From contig NZ_AP022672.1 in NCBI RefSeq assembly GCF_013374095.1, forward strand, positions 929,501 to 993,500: 64,000 nucleotides of DNA, given 5' to 3'. Of this stretch, positions 1 through 9,614 are shown one piece after another. The notes under the pieces are model-generated. The model was not told the origin of the DNA. It did no database searches and saw only the letters and a list, made by a program, of their open reading frames with translations. Position numbers and translations under genes: made by a program. Position 1 is the stretch's first letter, and each line of letters starts with the position of its first letter. This DNA is from Sphingomonas sp. HMP6 (GTDB lineage Bacteria > Pseudomonadota > Alphaproteobacteria > Sphingomonadales > Sphingomonadaceae).

Positions 1-24
1 CTCTACCAACTGAGCTATGCGTCC
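1..24 (-). tRNA. tRNA, 5' part only (runs off the window)
   Basis: Read on the minus strand, the first 24 bases give a 7-base acceptor arm (GGACGCA), TA, and the D-arm signature GCTCAGTTGGTAGAG. This is the conserved 5' third of a bacterial elongator tRNA. The gene starts at position 24 and continues leftward beyond the window, so the anticodon is not visible and the amino acid cannot be assigned. Confidence 0.85.
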
Positions 25-57
25 GAACCCTGCAGTCTGACGAGGCGCGTGGTGGCG

Positions 58-79
58 CGACCGCTTCGGGAGGCGGTCG
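58..79 (-). terminator. hairpin between rodA and the tRNA
   Basis: A perfect 7-bp stem (CGACCGC at 58-64, GCGGTCG at 73-79) with an 8-base loop lies between the rodA stop and the tRNA. There is no T tract on either side, so it is at best a weak or Rho-assisted transcript end for the mre operon. It may also just shape the 3' end of that mRNA. Confidence 0.3.
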
Positions 80-149
80 GTTAGCAGCGTCGTCGCCCGA
101 TGCAAACCCTTTTTTTGCATTGCGGTACGAATTCGACGTATCCCGTGCC

Positions 150-1277
150 TTACCAGCCGGGCGTCTTGCGGTTGCCGCGGTCGATCGACATCAGGATGCC
201 GAGGCACAGCATGAAGGTCATCTGGCTCGATCCACCGTTGCTGATCAACGGCAGCGGCACGCCAACCACCGGCGCCATGCCCATCACCATCGCCATGTTG
301 ATCGACACATAATAGAAAATCGTCGCGGCAAGCCCCGCTGCGGTCAGCTTTGCGAAGCGCGATTGTGCCTGCAATGCCGCGGCCAGCCCCCATTGCACGA
401 TCACGAAGAAGGCCAGGATCAACAGCACGCCGCCGACCAGGCCCCATTCCTCCATCATCGTGGCGAGCGCGAAATCAGTATGACCTTCGGGCAGGTAATC
501 GAGGTGGCTTTGCGTACCGTTCAGGAAGCCCTTGCCGAAAATGCCGCCCGATCCGATCGCGATCTTCGACTGGCTGATGTGATAGCCGGTGCCGAGCGGA
601 TCGCTCTCGGGATCGAGGAACACGAGGATGCGGTTCTTCTGATAGTCGTGGAGGACGAAATTGATCGCAAGCGGGATCGCCGCGCCCAGCGCGAGAGCAC
701 CGGCAATGAACAGGCGCAGCGGCACGCCCGCCAGGAACATCACGGTCACGCCGCCGATCGTGATCATCAGCGCAGTTCCAAGGTCGGGCTGCTTCATCAC
801 CAGCGCGGCCGGCAGCATGATGAGGAGTGCCGCGGGCCAAATCGCCCCGAAGCGGCGCGTTTCATTGGGGGGGAGCATGTCGTAGAATTTGGCGCAGGCG
901 AGCACGATGCACGGTTTCATCAGCTCGGACGGCTGCAAGCGGATGAATCCGACATCGAGCCAGCGTTGCCCGCCGCCGCGCACCGCACCGACCAACTCAA
1001 CCAGCACCAGCATCACGCACAGGACGCCGTAGGCGGGCAGGGCGATCTTGCCCCACATGTCCTCTCGCACACGCGAGAGCACGATTGCACCCGCCAGCAA
1101 GATGAAGAAGCGAACACCCTGCGACAACGCCCAGGGTCGAATATTTCCCCCCGCCGCAGAATAGAGCACGAGCAGATCGAAGCAGCCGATCGCGAGAACC
1201 AGCAGGAGGATTTTCCACGGGAGCTGAGCCAGCGGCGCTGGCACGAAGGCTAGCCCATTGGCGGGGCGGGTGCTCAT
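150..1277 (-). CDS. rodA: peptidoglycan glycosyltransferase RodA
   Basis: Integral membrane SEDS-family glycosyltransferase that polymerises lipid II for lateral wall growth together with PBP2. The protein has 375 residues and about ten hydrophobic segments. SEDS motifs visible are GGGQRWLDVG (101-110), KQPDLGTA (162-169), DPLGTGYHISQSKIAIGSGG (226-245), LPEGHTDF (262-269) and PLPLISNGGSS (341-351). The Asp of HTDF (D268) matches the essential catalytic aspartate of RodA. The start ATG overlaps the mrdA stop by 4 bases (ATGA), so translation is probably coupled to PBP2. It is the last gene of the mreB-mreC-mreD-mrdA-rodA transcript. Its last residues lie about 125 bases from the tRNA. Confidence 0.97.
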   Translation of the reverse strand: MSTRPANGLAFVPAPLAQLPWKILLLVLAIGCFDLLVLYSAAGGNIRPWALSQGVRFFILLAGAIVLSRVREDMWGKIALPAYGVLCVMLVLVELVGAVRGGGQRWLDVGFIRLQPSELMKPCIVLACAKFYDMLPPNETRRFGAIWPAALLIMLPAALVMKQPDLGTALMITIGGVTVMFLAGVPLRLFIAGALALGAAIPLAINFVLHDYQKNRILVFLDPESDPLGTGYHISQSKIAIGSGGIFGKGFLNGTQSHLDYLPEGHTDFALATMMEEWGLVGGVLLILAFFVIVQWGLAAALQAQSRFAKLTAAGLAATIFYYVSINMAMVMGMAPVVGVPLPLISNGGSSQMTFMLCLGILMSIDRGNRKTPGW

Positions 1278-3379
1278 CGCGGATCGCTTTCGGTCGTTCC
1301 ATCCTCGGCAACGGTATTGCCCGGGGCGGCGGTATTGGCGAGCGCTTCGGACGCAGCAACGTCTGCCGCGGTGGCGGCGCGCACGGCGGGGGCGTCGGTC
1401 GGCGCGGTGGCGTTGAGCTCGGTCTGCGCACCGACGGCGAGCGGTGGTGCGCCGGCGGCCGCGCGGTACGCGGCGCTCTCGGCCGCCATGCGCGTCTTGA
1501 TATCGCCACCCCAGGTCGGTTCGGCCTCGGCGAGCGATGCGAGCGCGCGTTCCTTGTCGAACAGATAGGTCATGATGTCGCGACCGATCAGCGGGGTGTC
1601 GAGGTTACGGACGGTGTGCCCGCCATGCTCCAGCACGACGGCGGCGGCATAGCGCGGCGCATCGGCCGGCGCGAAGCAGACGAACAGCGCGTGATCGCGC
1701 AGTTTAAAGGGCAAAGCGGCGTTCTTGAGCACGCCGGACCCACGTTCCGCCATCGAAATGCGGCGGACTTGCGCGGTGCCGGTCTTGGCGGCGAGCGTTA
1801 CGCCGGGAACGAGAAGCCGCGCCGCCCCACCTGTGCCGCCTTCGTTCACCACCCCGTACATGGCGTTCCGGACGAGCTGCAGATGGTCCGGCGACACCGA
1901 AAGCGGCGGCGGATTGCGGTGGACATGGTCGGCCAGAATGCTCGGCTGCACCGCGCGCCCTGAGGCAAGACGGGCTGCCATGACCGCAAGTTGCAACGGA
2001 TTGGCCAGGACATAGCCTTGGCCGATCGAAGCGTTGAGCGAATCCGCGACGGTCCAGCCGGTCTTGTACTTGCGCAATTTCCAGGCAGTGTCCGGCATGG
2101 TGCCGAAGCGTTGCGACCCGAACGGCAATTCGAATTTCTGACCCAATCCGAGCGATCGCGCGGTGGGCGCGATGTTATCGTAACCCAGCCGGCGGACCAT
2201 TTCGTAGAAGTAGATGTCGCAGCTTTGCATCACTGCCGTCTTCATATCGAGCGCGCCGTGCCCGTTCCGCTTGTGGCAGTGGAAGACACCCGTGCCGACG
2301 CGCAGCGCGCCGGTGCAATTAACGCGCTGGTCCGGGCTCACCCCCGCTTCGAGCAAGGCGAGCGCGTTCATCGGCTTGACCGTCGAGCCGGGCGGATAGA
2401 GGCCCTGCAGAACCTTGTTCATCAGCGGGATATGGTCGTTATCCGACAGCATTTTCCATTCGAGATGGCTGATCCCGTCGGAGAAGCTGTTCGGATCGTA
2501 TGCCGGCATCGATACCATCGCGAGCATCTCGCCGGTGTGGCAATCCATCACCACGACCGATCCCGATTGCGTACCGAGCCGTCGCGCCGCATAATCCTGC
2601 AAGCCGATGTCGATCGTAAGCCGGGCGTTCTTGCCAGGTTCGTCGGGCTTAGTCGCGAGCTCGGCGACGAGCTTGCCCCGCGCGGTGACCTCGACGCGCT
2701 TTTGCCCTGCGACCCCTCGCAGGGTTGCTTCGAGTGTCTTTTCGAGCCCATCCTTACCGAGCTTGAAACCAGGCGTGACCATCAGTGGGTCGCGCGTCTG
2801 CTTGAATTGCTCGGCCGACGCCGCGCCGACATAGCCGGTGAGATGCGCGACCGCGGCACCGGCCGGGTAACTGCGGGAGAAACCGCGGGTGGGGGCGACG
2901 CCCGGCAGTTCCGGGATGCGCACGCTGACGGCGGCGAAGCGCTCCCAATCGAGATTTTCGGCGACCTGCACTGGCTGGAACCCCGCCGCATGCTTCAAAT
3001 CGGTGGCGATGCGCTCCATTTCCTCGGGCGGTAGCTTGAGAATGTCGCGCAGCAGGCCGAGTACCTCCTCCTTATTCTCGAGCCGATCGGGGATGATATC
3101 GACACGGAAATCGGTCCGGTTATTGGCGATCGGCGCGCCGTTGCGATCGACGATCCAGCCGCGCCGTGGCGGCACCAGCGTCATGTTGACGCGGTTGCTT
3201 TCGGATTTGAGCGTGTATTGTTCATTCTGAACGATCGCGAGCCAGCCCATCCGCCCCGCGAGCGCCAGCCCGAATACCGCCTGGGCCGCGCCGAGCGCGA
3301 ACGTGCGCCGCGAGAAGCTGTAGCTTTGCGATGCTTCGGTCACCAAGCGCTGGGATTGACCGAACAGCGGGCTGTTCAT
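1274..3379 (-). CDS. mrdA: penicillin-binding protein 2 (transpeptidase)
   Basis: Class B penicillin-binding protein of the elongasome that cross-links the glycan made by RodA in the periplasm. At 701 residues it is longer than the E. coli enzyme because of an Ala/Thr/Pro-rich C-terminal tail after about residue 635. One N-terminal membrane anchor lies near 28-50, followed by the dimerisation domain with the PRRGWIVDRNG motif (71-81). Transpeptidase motifs are STVK (332-335, nucleophile S332), SCD (386-388) and KTG (532-534). The start overlaps the mreD stop by 4 bases and the end overlaps rodA by 4 bases. The low-complexity tail is the only odd feature. Confidence 0.97.
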   Translation of the reverse strand: MNSPLFGQSQRLVTEASQSYSFSRRTFALGAAQAVFGLALAGRMGWLAIVQNEQYTLKSESNRVNMTLVPPRRGWIVDRNGAPIANNRTDFRVDIIPDRLENKEEVLGLLRDILKLPPEEMERIATDLKHAAGFQPVQVAENLDWERFAAVSVRIPELPGVAPTRGFSRSYPAGAAVAHLTGYVGAASAEQFKQTRDPLMVTPGFKLGKDGLEKTLEATLRGVAGQKRVEVTARGKLVAELATKPDEPGKNARLTIDIGLQDYAARRLGTQSGSVVVMDCHTGEMLAMVSMPAYDPNSFSDGISHLEWKMLSDNDHIPLMNKVLQGLYPPGSTVKPMNALALLEAGVSPDQRVNCTGALRVGTGVFHCHKRNGHGALDMKTAVMQSCDIYFYEMVRRLGYDNIAPTARSLGLGQKFELPFGSQRFGTMPDTAWKLRKYKTGWTVADSLNASIGQGYVLANPLQLAVMAARLASGRAVQPSILADHVHRNPPPLSVSPDHLQLVRNAMYGVVNEGGTGGAARLLVPGVTLAAKTGTAQVRRISMAERGSGVLKNAALPFKLRDHALFVCFAPADAPRYAAAVVLEHGGHTVRNLDTPLIGRDIMTYLFDKERALASLAEAEPTWGGDIKTRMAAESAAYRAAAGAPPLAVGAQTELNATAPTDAPAVRAATAADVAASEALANTAAPGNTVAEDGTTESDPR

Positions 3380-3885
3380 GTGTCATCCTCAGCGCCGACA
3401 AGCATCGCGCAAAGCCGGGCGGCGAGCGGGAACAGCAGGACCGATATCGCAAACTGGAACAGGAGCACCGTATCGACATGCGCATAGATCGGCGTGGTGA
3501 CGAGGCGTCCGAGGATCAGGCAAAAGCCGATCGACCCGGCGGCAATCAGCCAATCCTGCCAGAAATCGCGATAGACGACGCGTTGGTCGATCAAGTCGAT
3601 CATGAAAAAGCAGAGCGTCCAAAACAGCATCGCACTGCCCAAAGGCTGCCCGCTGACAAGATCGTCGAAAAGGCCGAGCGGGAGCGGTGCCCAGACGCGC
3701 AAACTTTCGGTCCGCGTCAATCGCCATCCGAGCAGCATCAACAAGCCGAAGGGCGGCAGAATTTGCACGCTCGCAATGATCGGCCATAGCGTGAGCGCCG
3801 ATCCGGACAAGACGGTCAGGGCGGGCACGAAGCGCGCGAAGCTACGGTCGGGCGCCTCGTCGAAACGGCCGCGCACCGTCCTCAT
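3376..3885 (-). CDS. mreD: rod shape-determining protein MreD
   Basis: A small polytopic inner-membrane protein (169 residues) with about five hydrophobic segments, placed between mreC and mrdA as usual. MreD links MreC and MreB to the wall enzymes. Family identity rests on size, hydrophobic pattern (for example PPFGLLMLLGWRL followed by a PLPLGLFDDLVSGQPLGSAM-type loop) and position. The family is poorly conserved in sequence. ATGA overlaps join it to mreC upstream and mrdA downstream. The C terminus is acidic (GAEDDT). Confidence 0.93.
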   Translation of the reverse strand: MRTVRGRFDEAPDRSFARFVPALTVLSGSALTLWPIIASVQILPPFGLLMLLGWRLTRTESLRVWAPLPLGLFDDLVSGQPLGSAMLFWTLCFFMIDLIDQRVVYRDFWQDWLIAAGSIGFCLILGRLVTTPIYAHVDTVLLFQFAISVLLFPLAARLCAMLVGAEDDT

Positions 3886-4805
3886 TGCGCGGGCCTGCCG
3901 GCCGGGGGCATTACCGGCGGCGCAGCGGCAGGGGCAAGATCAGGAGCAGGGGACGGCGCGGGCGATGGCAGAAAAGCGCGTTGCACGATCGCGTAATCGA
4001 CCGTGTCCGGCTGCGCGAAGCTGCGGCCGATCGCTGCGTCGCGACCACGTCGGATGATCCGCGCTACCGGCACGTTGGGCGCATAGATCCCGCCGATCCC
4101 GGACGTGACGAACACATCGCCCGGCCCGAAATCGGTCGTCGCGAAGGCAACCGACTTGACGTCCATCAGCCCGTCGCCGCGCCCGGTGGCGAGCGCCGGC
4201 ATGCCATCGCGCGTGCGGCGCACCGGCACCACGCTTTCGGGGTCGGTCAATAACAGCACGCGCGCGCTGTTCGGCCCGGTTTCGAGAATGCGCCCGATCA
4301 GACCCTCCGGGCCGCGTACCGGCTGCCCCGGCTCCACCCCCTGCCAAGATCCGGCGTTGAGCACGCCGAAGCGCCGCGTGCTGGAGGCCGAGGAGCTTAC
4401 CAGCCGCGCCGTAACCACCGGTTCCGCGATGCGTTCCCGCACGCGCAGCAACGTCACCAAGCGGCGATTGTCGTAAGACAAGGTCCGTGCCCGCATGAAC
4501 AGCGCATGTTGATCGGCGAGTTGCTTGCGCAAGACCTTGTTCTGATCGCGCACCGCGAGATACTCTCCGATGCCGCCGGGGATCGACCCGAACCAGCGTC
4601 CAACGCCCGAAATGCCCGAAGAGATCGGCGTCGTCACCTCGCCGACGCTCGCGCGCAGCGCGGCAAAGGCGGGCGGATCGAGTGTCGAAAGCGCGAGCAG
4701 GACCGCGCTGACGAGCGCGCCCGCCACCGCGATGACATATCCCAAAAAGAGGCTGTATTGCGCCCGCCGCGAAAAACCCGGGCGCCGAGTGCGAGGCGGC
4801 GCCAT
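3882..4805 (-). CDS. mreC: rod shape-determining protein MreC
   Basis: A bitopic periplasmic scaffold of the elongasome, 307 residues. It has a basic cytoplasmic N terminus (MAPPRTRRPGFSRR), one membrane segment at about 18-42, a coiled-coil stretch near 80-120, and the two beta-barrel lobes with RRFGVLNAGSWQGVEPGQPV and TSGIGGIYAPNVPVARI. The last 35 residues are Pro/Ala-rich. A GGGGG-type ribosome-binding site lies 5-6 bases before the ATG. It follows mreB with a 137-base gap and overlaps mreD by 4 bases. Confidence 0.96.
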   Translation of the reverse strand: MAPPRTRRPGFSRRAQYSLFLGYVIAVAGALVSAVLLALSTLDPPAFAALRASVGEVTTPISSGISGVGRWFGSIPGGIGEYLAVRDQNKVLRKQLADQHALFMRARTLSYDNRRLVTLLRVRERIAEPVVTARLVSSSASSTRRFGVLNAGSWQGVEPGQPVRGPEGLIGRILETGPNSARVLLLTDPESVVPVRRTRDGMPALATGRGDGLMDVKSVAFATTDFGPGDVFVTSGIGGIYAPNVPVARIIRRGRDAAIGRSFAQPDTVDYAIVQRAFLPSPAPSPAPDLAPAAAPPVMPPAGRPAQ

Positions 4806-4942
4806 TCTACCCCCATCCTAAAGCCCGAGGGCCGCCAAAAAAACGTCTGTCCGCTGTACGCGATGTAGAGCGGCGTGAGTAGGGGGAACCCGTGGTTCCG
4901 CGCGATCCACGTTTCAGATCGGTGCGCGCCGCACCGTATTGA

Positions 4943-6055
<1,113 letters not shown>

Positions 6056-6149
6056 TTACATCCGGGGCGTTCAGGGCGGGATAGCCACGCTCTGATATTC
6101 GGTTGAATGCGGGTCGCGGGATGCCGTCGCTTGGGCTAGAGAAAAACCT

Positions 6150-7943
6150 ATGTCAATACGCCGCCTGCCCGAACATCTCGTCAATCGCATCGCAGCCGGT
6201 GAAGTGGTCGAACGGCCCGCCAGCGCGTTGAAGGAACTGGTCGAAAACGCGATCGATGCAGGCGCGACCCGCATCGCGATACGCCTTGGCGGAGGTGGCA
6301 CCGATCTTGTCGAGGTGACCGACGACGGGTCCGGCATGACGCCGTCCGACATGGCGCTCGCGCTGGAGCGGCATGCCACATCGAAGCTGCCCGACGAATT
6401 CATCGAAAACGTCGCAACGCTCGGATTTCGCGGCGAAGCGTTACCCTCGATTGCGAGTGTCGCGCGGATGACCTTGGAGAGTCGGCCACGCGGGAGCGAG
6501 GGTTGGACGCGGGTGGTCGATAATGGCGTCTTGGTGTCGGAAGGGCCTGCCGCGATTCCCCCCGGTACGCGGGTCCGGGTCGAGGCGCTGTTCGAACGCG
6601 TGCCGGCGCGGCGCAAGTTCCTGCGCTCACCCCGCAGCGAATTCGCCGCGTGTATCGATGTCGTCAAGCGTCTCGCCATGGCGCGGCCCGATATCGGATT
6701 CTCGGTCGAGCATGACGGGCGGCGCTCGCTCGGCGTGACGGGCGGCGAAAGCTTGCCCGACCGGGTCGCGGCGCTGACCGACCGCGGGCTGGTGGACAAT
6801 GGCGTCGGGGTGGATTTCGTGCGCGAAGGCATCGGGCTGGGCGGGATTGCGGGCCTGCCGACCTTCAACCGCGGCGTGGCGGATCACCAATATCTGTTCG
6901 TCAATGGTCGCCCGGTGAAGGACCGCCTGCTGATCGGCGCGATTCGCGGTGCCTATGCGGAGATGATGCCGCGTGATCGCCATGCGGTGGTCGCGCTGTT
7001 CCTCGACGTGCCGCCCGATGCGGTCGATGTGAACGTGCATCCGGCCAAGACCGAGGTCCGCTTTCGGGATCCGGCGCTGGTGCGCGGGCTGATCGTCAGT
7101 GGTTTGCGGCGCGCGCTCGATGAGGCCGGGCACCGGTCGCAGCACGCACCGAAAGAGGCGATGGCGGCGTGGAGTAGCGAACCGCTGGAAGCGGCTACAC
7201 CGTCTCCCTCTCCCGCCTTATGGGGAGAGGGCCGGGGAGAGAGGGAGTGGGAAACACCCCGCTCGACCAATCCATACGCGCTCAACGAACGTCGCACCTT
7301 CTTCACCCCACCGCCGCAAGCGCGCGCTGAACCCGCCTATGCGCCGCCCCCCGAAACCACTGATTACCCGCTCGGCGTCGCACGCGGACAGGTCGCCAAG
7401 ACCTATATCGTCGCCGAAAGCCCCGACGGGCTGATCCTGGTCGACCAGCACGCCGCGCACGAACGGCTCGTACTGGAGCGGATGCGCAAGGCGATGGCGA
7501 ACGGTGGCGTGGCGTCGCAAGCGCTGTTGCTCCCCGAAGTGATCGAACTCGACGAACCGGCATGCGACCGGCTGGAAGCGCGCGCGGCGGAGCTGAGCGA
7601 GTTCGGGCTCGACCTCGACCGCTTCGGCCCGCGCGCGATGTTGGTGCGCGGCGTGCCCGCGATGTTGGGGCAGGGCGACGTGATCGGTCTCGTCACCGAT
7701 CTCGCCGACGAACTCGCCGCCTTCGACGAAGCGTTGAGCTTGAAAGAACGCCTCGACCATGTCGCCGCGACGATGGCGTGCCACGGTTCGGTCCGCGCCG
7801 GGCGGGTGCTGTCGGTCGCCGAGATGAACGCGCTGCTCCGCGAAATGGAGGTCACGCCGCATTCGGGCCAGTGCAACCACGGTCGCCCGACCTGGGTGAA
7901 GCTGGCGCATGGCGATATCGAAAAGCTGTTCGGACGCCGGTAA
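6150..7943 (+). CDS. mutL: DNA mismatch repair protein MutL, endonuclease type
   Basis: MutS partner in mismatch repair, 597 residues. The N-terminal GHKL ATPase has ELVENAIDAGA (29-39), DDGSGM (58-63) and LGFRGEALPSIASV (91-104). The C-terminal domain carries the metal-binding endonuclease motif DQHAAHERLVLE (432-443, DQHA-x2-E-x4-E) and CNHGRPT near the end, so this MutL probably nicks DNA itself, as in bacteria without MutH. The linker between the domains contains an in-frame palindromic repeat near residues 351-367 (PSPSPALWGEGRGERE). Divergent from mreB. The start lies in the divergent gap without an obvious strong ribosome-binding site. Confidence 0.97.
   Translation: MSIRRLPEHLVNRIAAGEVVERPASALKELVENAIDAGATRIAIRLGGGGTDLVEVTDDGSGMTPSDMALALERHATSKLPDEFIENVATLGFRGEALPSIASVARMTLESRPRGSEGWTRVVDNGVLVSEGPAAIPPGTRVRVEALFERVPARRKFLRSPRSEFAACIDVVKRLAMARPDIGFSVEHDGRRSLGVTGGESLPDRVAALTDRGLVDNGVGVDFVREGIGLGGIAGLPTFNRGVADHQYLFVNGRPVKDRLLIGAIRGAYAEMMPRDRHAVVALFLDVPPDAVDVNVHPAKTEVRFRDPALVRGLIVSGLRRALDEAGHRSQHAPKEAMAAWSSEPLEAATPSPSPALWGEGRGEREWETPRSTNPYALNERRTFFTPPPQARAEPAYAPPPETTDYPLGVARGQVAKTYIVAESPDGLILVDQHAAHERLVLERMRKAMANGGVASQALLLPEVIELDEPACDRLEARAAELSEFGLDLDRFGPRAMLVRGVPAMLGQGDVIGLVTDLADELAAFDEALSLKERLDHVAATMACHGSVRAGRVLSVAEMNALLREMEVTPHSGQCNHGRPTWVKLAHGDIEKLFGRR
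7204..7248. repeat. short inverted repeat inside mutL (family E)
   Basis: The left arm CTCCCTCTCCCGCC (7205-7218) faces the right arm CCGGGGAGAGAGGGAG (7232-7247), with inner GGGGAGAGGG. This has the form of a widespread GC-rich palindromic repeat with CTCCCTCTCCCG arms. It is translated as part of the interdomain linker of MutL without a stop or frame change. The linker tolerates insertion, so the protein should remain functional. Confidence 0.75.
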
Positions 7944-8091
7944 GTCTTTCAGGCTGATTAAACCAAGCGCACGCTTTCAACGATTCGCCGCTAAAATAAA
8001 ACGACTCATCGTATTGAAACCATTTGGGCGCATACGCATTTGAAGGTGGACGGTTCTGGTTTTCAGACCCCCAGCACAAAGTGACGCCCCA
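7944..8091. other. AT-richer gap between mutL and a micro-ORF
   Basis: This stretch is clearly less GC-rich than its surroundings (for example CGCTAAAATAAAACGACTCA at about 7990-8009, TTGAAACCATTTGG near 8014-8027). It may carry a promoter for the micro-ORF that follows, but I cannot define a convincing -35/-10 pair. No terminator is visible directly after mutL. Confidence 0.4.
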
Positions 8092-8169
8092 ATGACCAAG
8101 GTTCTTCCCGTTTTCCTCGCTCTCATCCCGTTCGCGGCTTTGGTGAGTGCGTGCGTTGTGACGGGGTAA
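8092..8169 (+). CDS. possible 25-residue lipopeptide precursor
   Basis: A micro-ORF of 25 codons that encodes a near-complete lipoprotein signal: MTK, a hydrophobic core (VLPVFLALIPFAAL), then VSAC, which fits the lipobox with Cys at residue 21, and only VVTG after it. If processed, the mature product would be a lipidated pentapeptide. It lies alone in an AT-richer gap and is followed 47 bases later by a strong terminator. There is no good Shine-Dalgarno sequence (AAAGTGACG is the best candidate). It could resemble entericidin-like small lipoproteins or be a chance ORF. I do not recognise a family. Confidence 0.4.
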   Translation: MTKVLPVFLALIPFAALVSACVVTG

Positions 8170-8215
8170 CCCCTCTCCGCTCCAGCCCCCCCAAATCTCG
8201 GGGCGGCGACACACG

Positions 8216-8251
8216 AAAAGGGCCGCCCGGATCACTCCGGGCGGCCCTTTT
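8216..8251. terminator. bidirectional Rho-independent terminator
   Basis: A perfect 15-bp stem (AAAAGGGCCGCCCGG at 8216-8230, CCGGGCGGCCCTTTT at 8237-8251) with a 6-base loop and a T tract on both strands. It ends the rpsF-rpsR-rplI transcript leftward and would also stop rightward transcription from mutL and the micro-ORF. It is the clearest intrinsic terminator in the window. Confidence 0.93.
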
Positions 8252-8273
8252 ACGTTATAGCGAGCGGTAACGC

Positions 8274-8879
8274 TCAGGCTTCGGGCTGTGCCTCGGCCTG
8301 GGTGTCGTCGCCGCTGACTTCAGCAGTCGCGCCCGGCTCTGCATTGGGATCGTACGCCTCGACGAAGCCGGCTTCGTCCTTTTCGAACATCGCTTCCATG
8401 ACGTTGACGCCATCGGCCTGCATTTTCGCCTCTTCGGGCGAACGTGCGACGTTGACCTTGATCGTGACGGTGACTTCGGGATGCAAAGCAACCTTTACGT
8501 CGTACAGGCCGATCGCCTTGATCGGCTTGTTGAGCGCGATTGCCGACTTCGGCAGCTTGTGGCCATCGGCCTCAAGCGCGTCGATCAGATCGCGCACCGC
8601 GACCGAACCGTAAAGCTGGCCGGTGTTGGACGACTGGCGGATCAGCGTCAGCGTGATGCCGTCGATCGTCTTTGCTTCGGTCTCGGCTTCACCGCGACGC
8701 TCGGCATTGTCGGCCACGATCTTCTCGCGGTTCTTTTCGAAGACCTTGCGGTTGGCTTCGTTGGAGCGAAGCGCCTTCTTGTTCGGCAGCAGGAAGTTGC
8801 GGGCGAACCCGTCCTTCACCTTGACGACATCGCCAATGTTACCGAGCTTCTCGACGCGCTCCAGCAGGATGATATCCAT
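8274..8879 (-). CDS. rplI: 50S ribosomal protein bL9
   Basis: Large-subunit protein bL9 that binds 23S rRNA near the L1 stalk. The N-terminal domain is canonical: MDIILLERVEKLGNIGDVV, then VKDGFARNFLLPNKKA with the GxARNxLxP rRNA-binding signature. At 201 residues it is about 50 longer than the usual 148-150; the extra part is an acidic, Ala/Glu-rich C-terminal tail (ending GDDTQAEAQPEA). Third gene of rpsF-rpsR-rplI, 12 bases after rpsR, followed by the terminator at 8216-8251. Confidence 0.98.
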   Translation of the reverse strand: MDIILLERVEKLGNIGDVVKVKDGFARNFLLPNKKALRSNEANRKVFEKNREKIVADNAERRGEAETEAKTIDGITLTLIRQSSNTGQLYGSVAVRDLIDALEADGHKLPKSAIALNKPIKAIGLYDVKVALHPEVTVTIKVNVARSPEEAKMQADGVNVMEAMFEKDEAGFVEAYDPNAEPGATAEVSGDDTQAEAQPEA

Positions 8880-8891
8880 GGGGTGCGCTCC

Positions 8892-9116
8892 TTACTTAAC
8901 GATGTAGGGCAGCAAGCCCAGATGGCGCGAACGCTTGATCGCCTGGGCGAGTTCGCGCTGCTTCTTGCCGCTCACCGAAGTGATGCGGCTCGGGACGATC
9001 TTGCCACGCTCGGACACGAAGCCCTGCAGCAGACGGACGTCCTTATAGTCGATCCGGGGGGCATCCTTGGCCGAGAAAGGGCAGGACTTGCGACGGCGGA
9101 AAAATGGGCGTGCCAT
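8892..9116 (-). CDS. rpsR: 30S ribosomal protein bS18
   Basis: Small-subunit protein bS18 (74 residues), which binds the platform of the 30S subunit as a dimer with bS6. It begins [14 protein letters not shown] and contains [19 protein letters not shown] and the basic segment [20 protein letters not shown], all typical of the family. A GGAG-type ribosome-binding site precedes the ATG. It sits 13 bases after rpsF, the normal order for this operon. Confidence 0.98.
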   Translation of the reverse strand: MARPFFRRRKSCPFSAKDAPRIDYKDVRLLQGFVSERGKIVPSRITSVSGKKQRELAQAIKRSRHLGLLPYIVK

Positions 9117-9129
9117 GGTCTATAGCTCC

Positions 9130-9564
9130 TTATTCGCCGTCAAAGCTGCGACGCGGGCGGTCTTCGCGGTCACCACGATCGGGGCGGTCGCCACGGTCAG
9201 GACGGCCACCTTCGCGGTCGCCACGACGCTCACGGTCGCGGTCCGACTTGCGCATCATGACGCTCGGGCCTTCTTCCGAAGCGTCGATCTTGACGGTCAT
9301 GTAGCGAATGATGTCTTCGTTGATCTGAACCTGGCGCTCCAGCTCTGCGATCACGCTGCCCGGGGCATCGATCTCAAGCATCACGTAGTGCGCCTTGCGG
9401 TTCTTCGCGATTTTGTAGGCGAGGCTGCGCAGGCCCCAATTCTCGGTCTTGACGACGCGGCCGTCATTGCCGTTGATGATTCCGGCGGCCATTTCGGCCA
9501 GTGCGTCCACTTGCGCCTGTGCCAGATCCTGGCGCGCAAGGAACACGTGCTCGTATAGAGCCAT
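9130..9564 (-). CDS. rpsF: 30S ribosomal protein bS6
   Basis: Small-subunit protein bS6, partner of bS18. I start at 9564 ([13 protein letters not shown]), the usual N terminus, with GAGAGAAAG as ribosome-binding site; the in-frame ATG at 9579 would add MRESN. The conserved core includes [19 protein letters not shown]. The protein (144 residues) ends in a long charged tail of repeated Arg-Gly-Asp units ([19 protein letters not shown]), a known variable region of bS6 in Alphaproteobacteria. The 5' leader holds a candidate S6:S18 box at 9615-9658. Confidence 0.98.
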   Translation of the reverse strand: MALYEHVFLARQDLAQAQVDALAEMAAGIINGNDGRVVKTENWGLRSLAYKIAKNRKAHYVMLEIDAPGSVIAELERQVQINEDIIRYMTVKIDASEEGPSVMMRKSDRDRERRGDREGGRPDRGDRPDRGDREDRPRRSFDGE

Positions 9565-9614
9565 GTTGCTTTCTCTCATTCTTGGCCGATCGCTGACGCC
9601 CGCACCATGCGAAA

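Noticed and set aside
1..24. Assigning the partial tRNA to lysine
   Set aside because: The 5' sequence resembles some tRNA-Lys genes, but the anticodon lies outside the window.
120..1253. Long plus-strand open frame (377 codons) opposite rodA
   Set aside because: It mirrors rodA codon by codon, is His/Arg/Gln-rich with no family signature, and rodA is unambiguous. High GC leaves antisense frames open.
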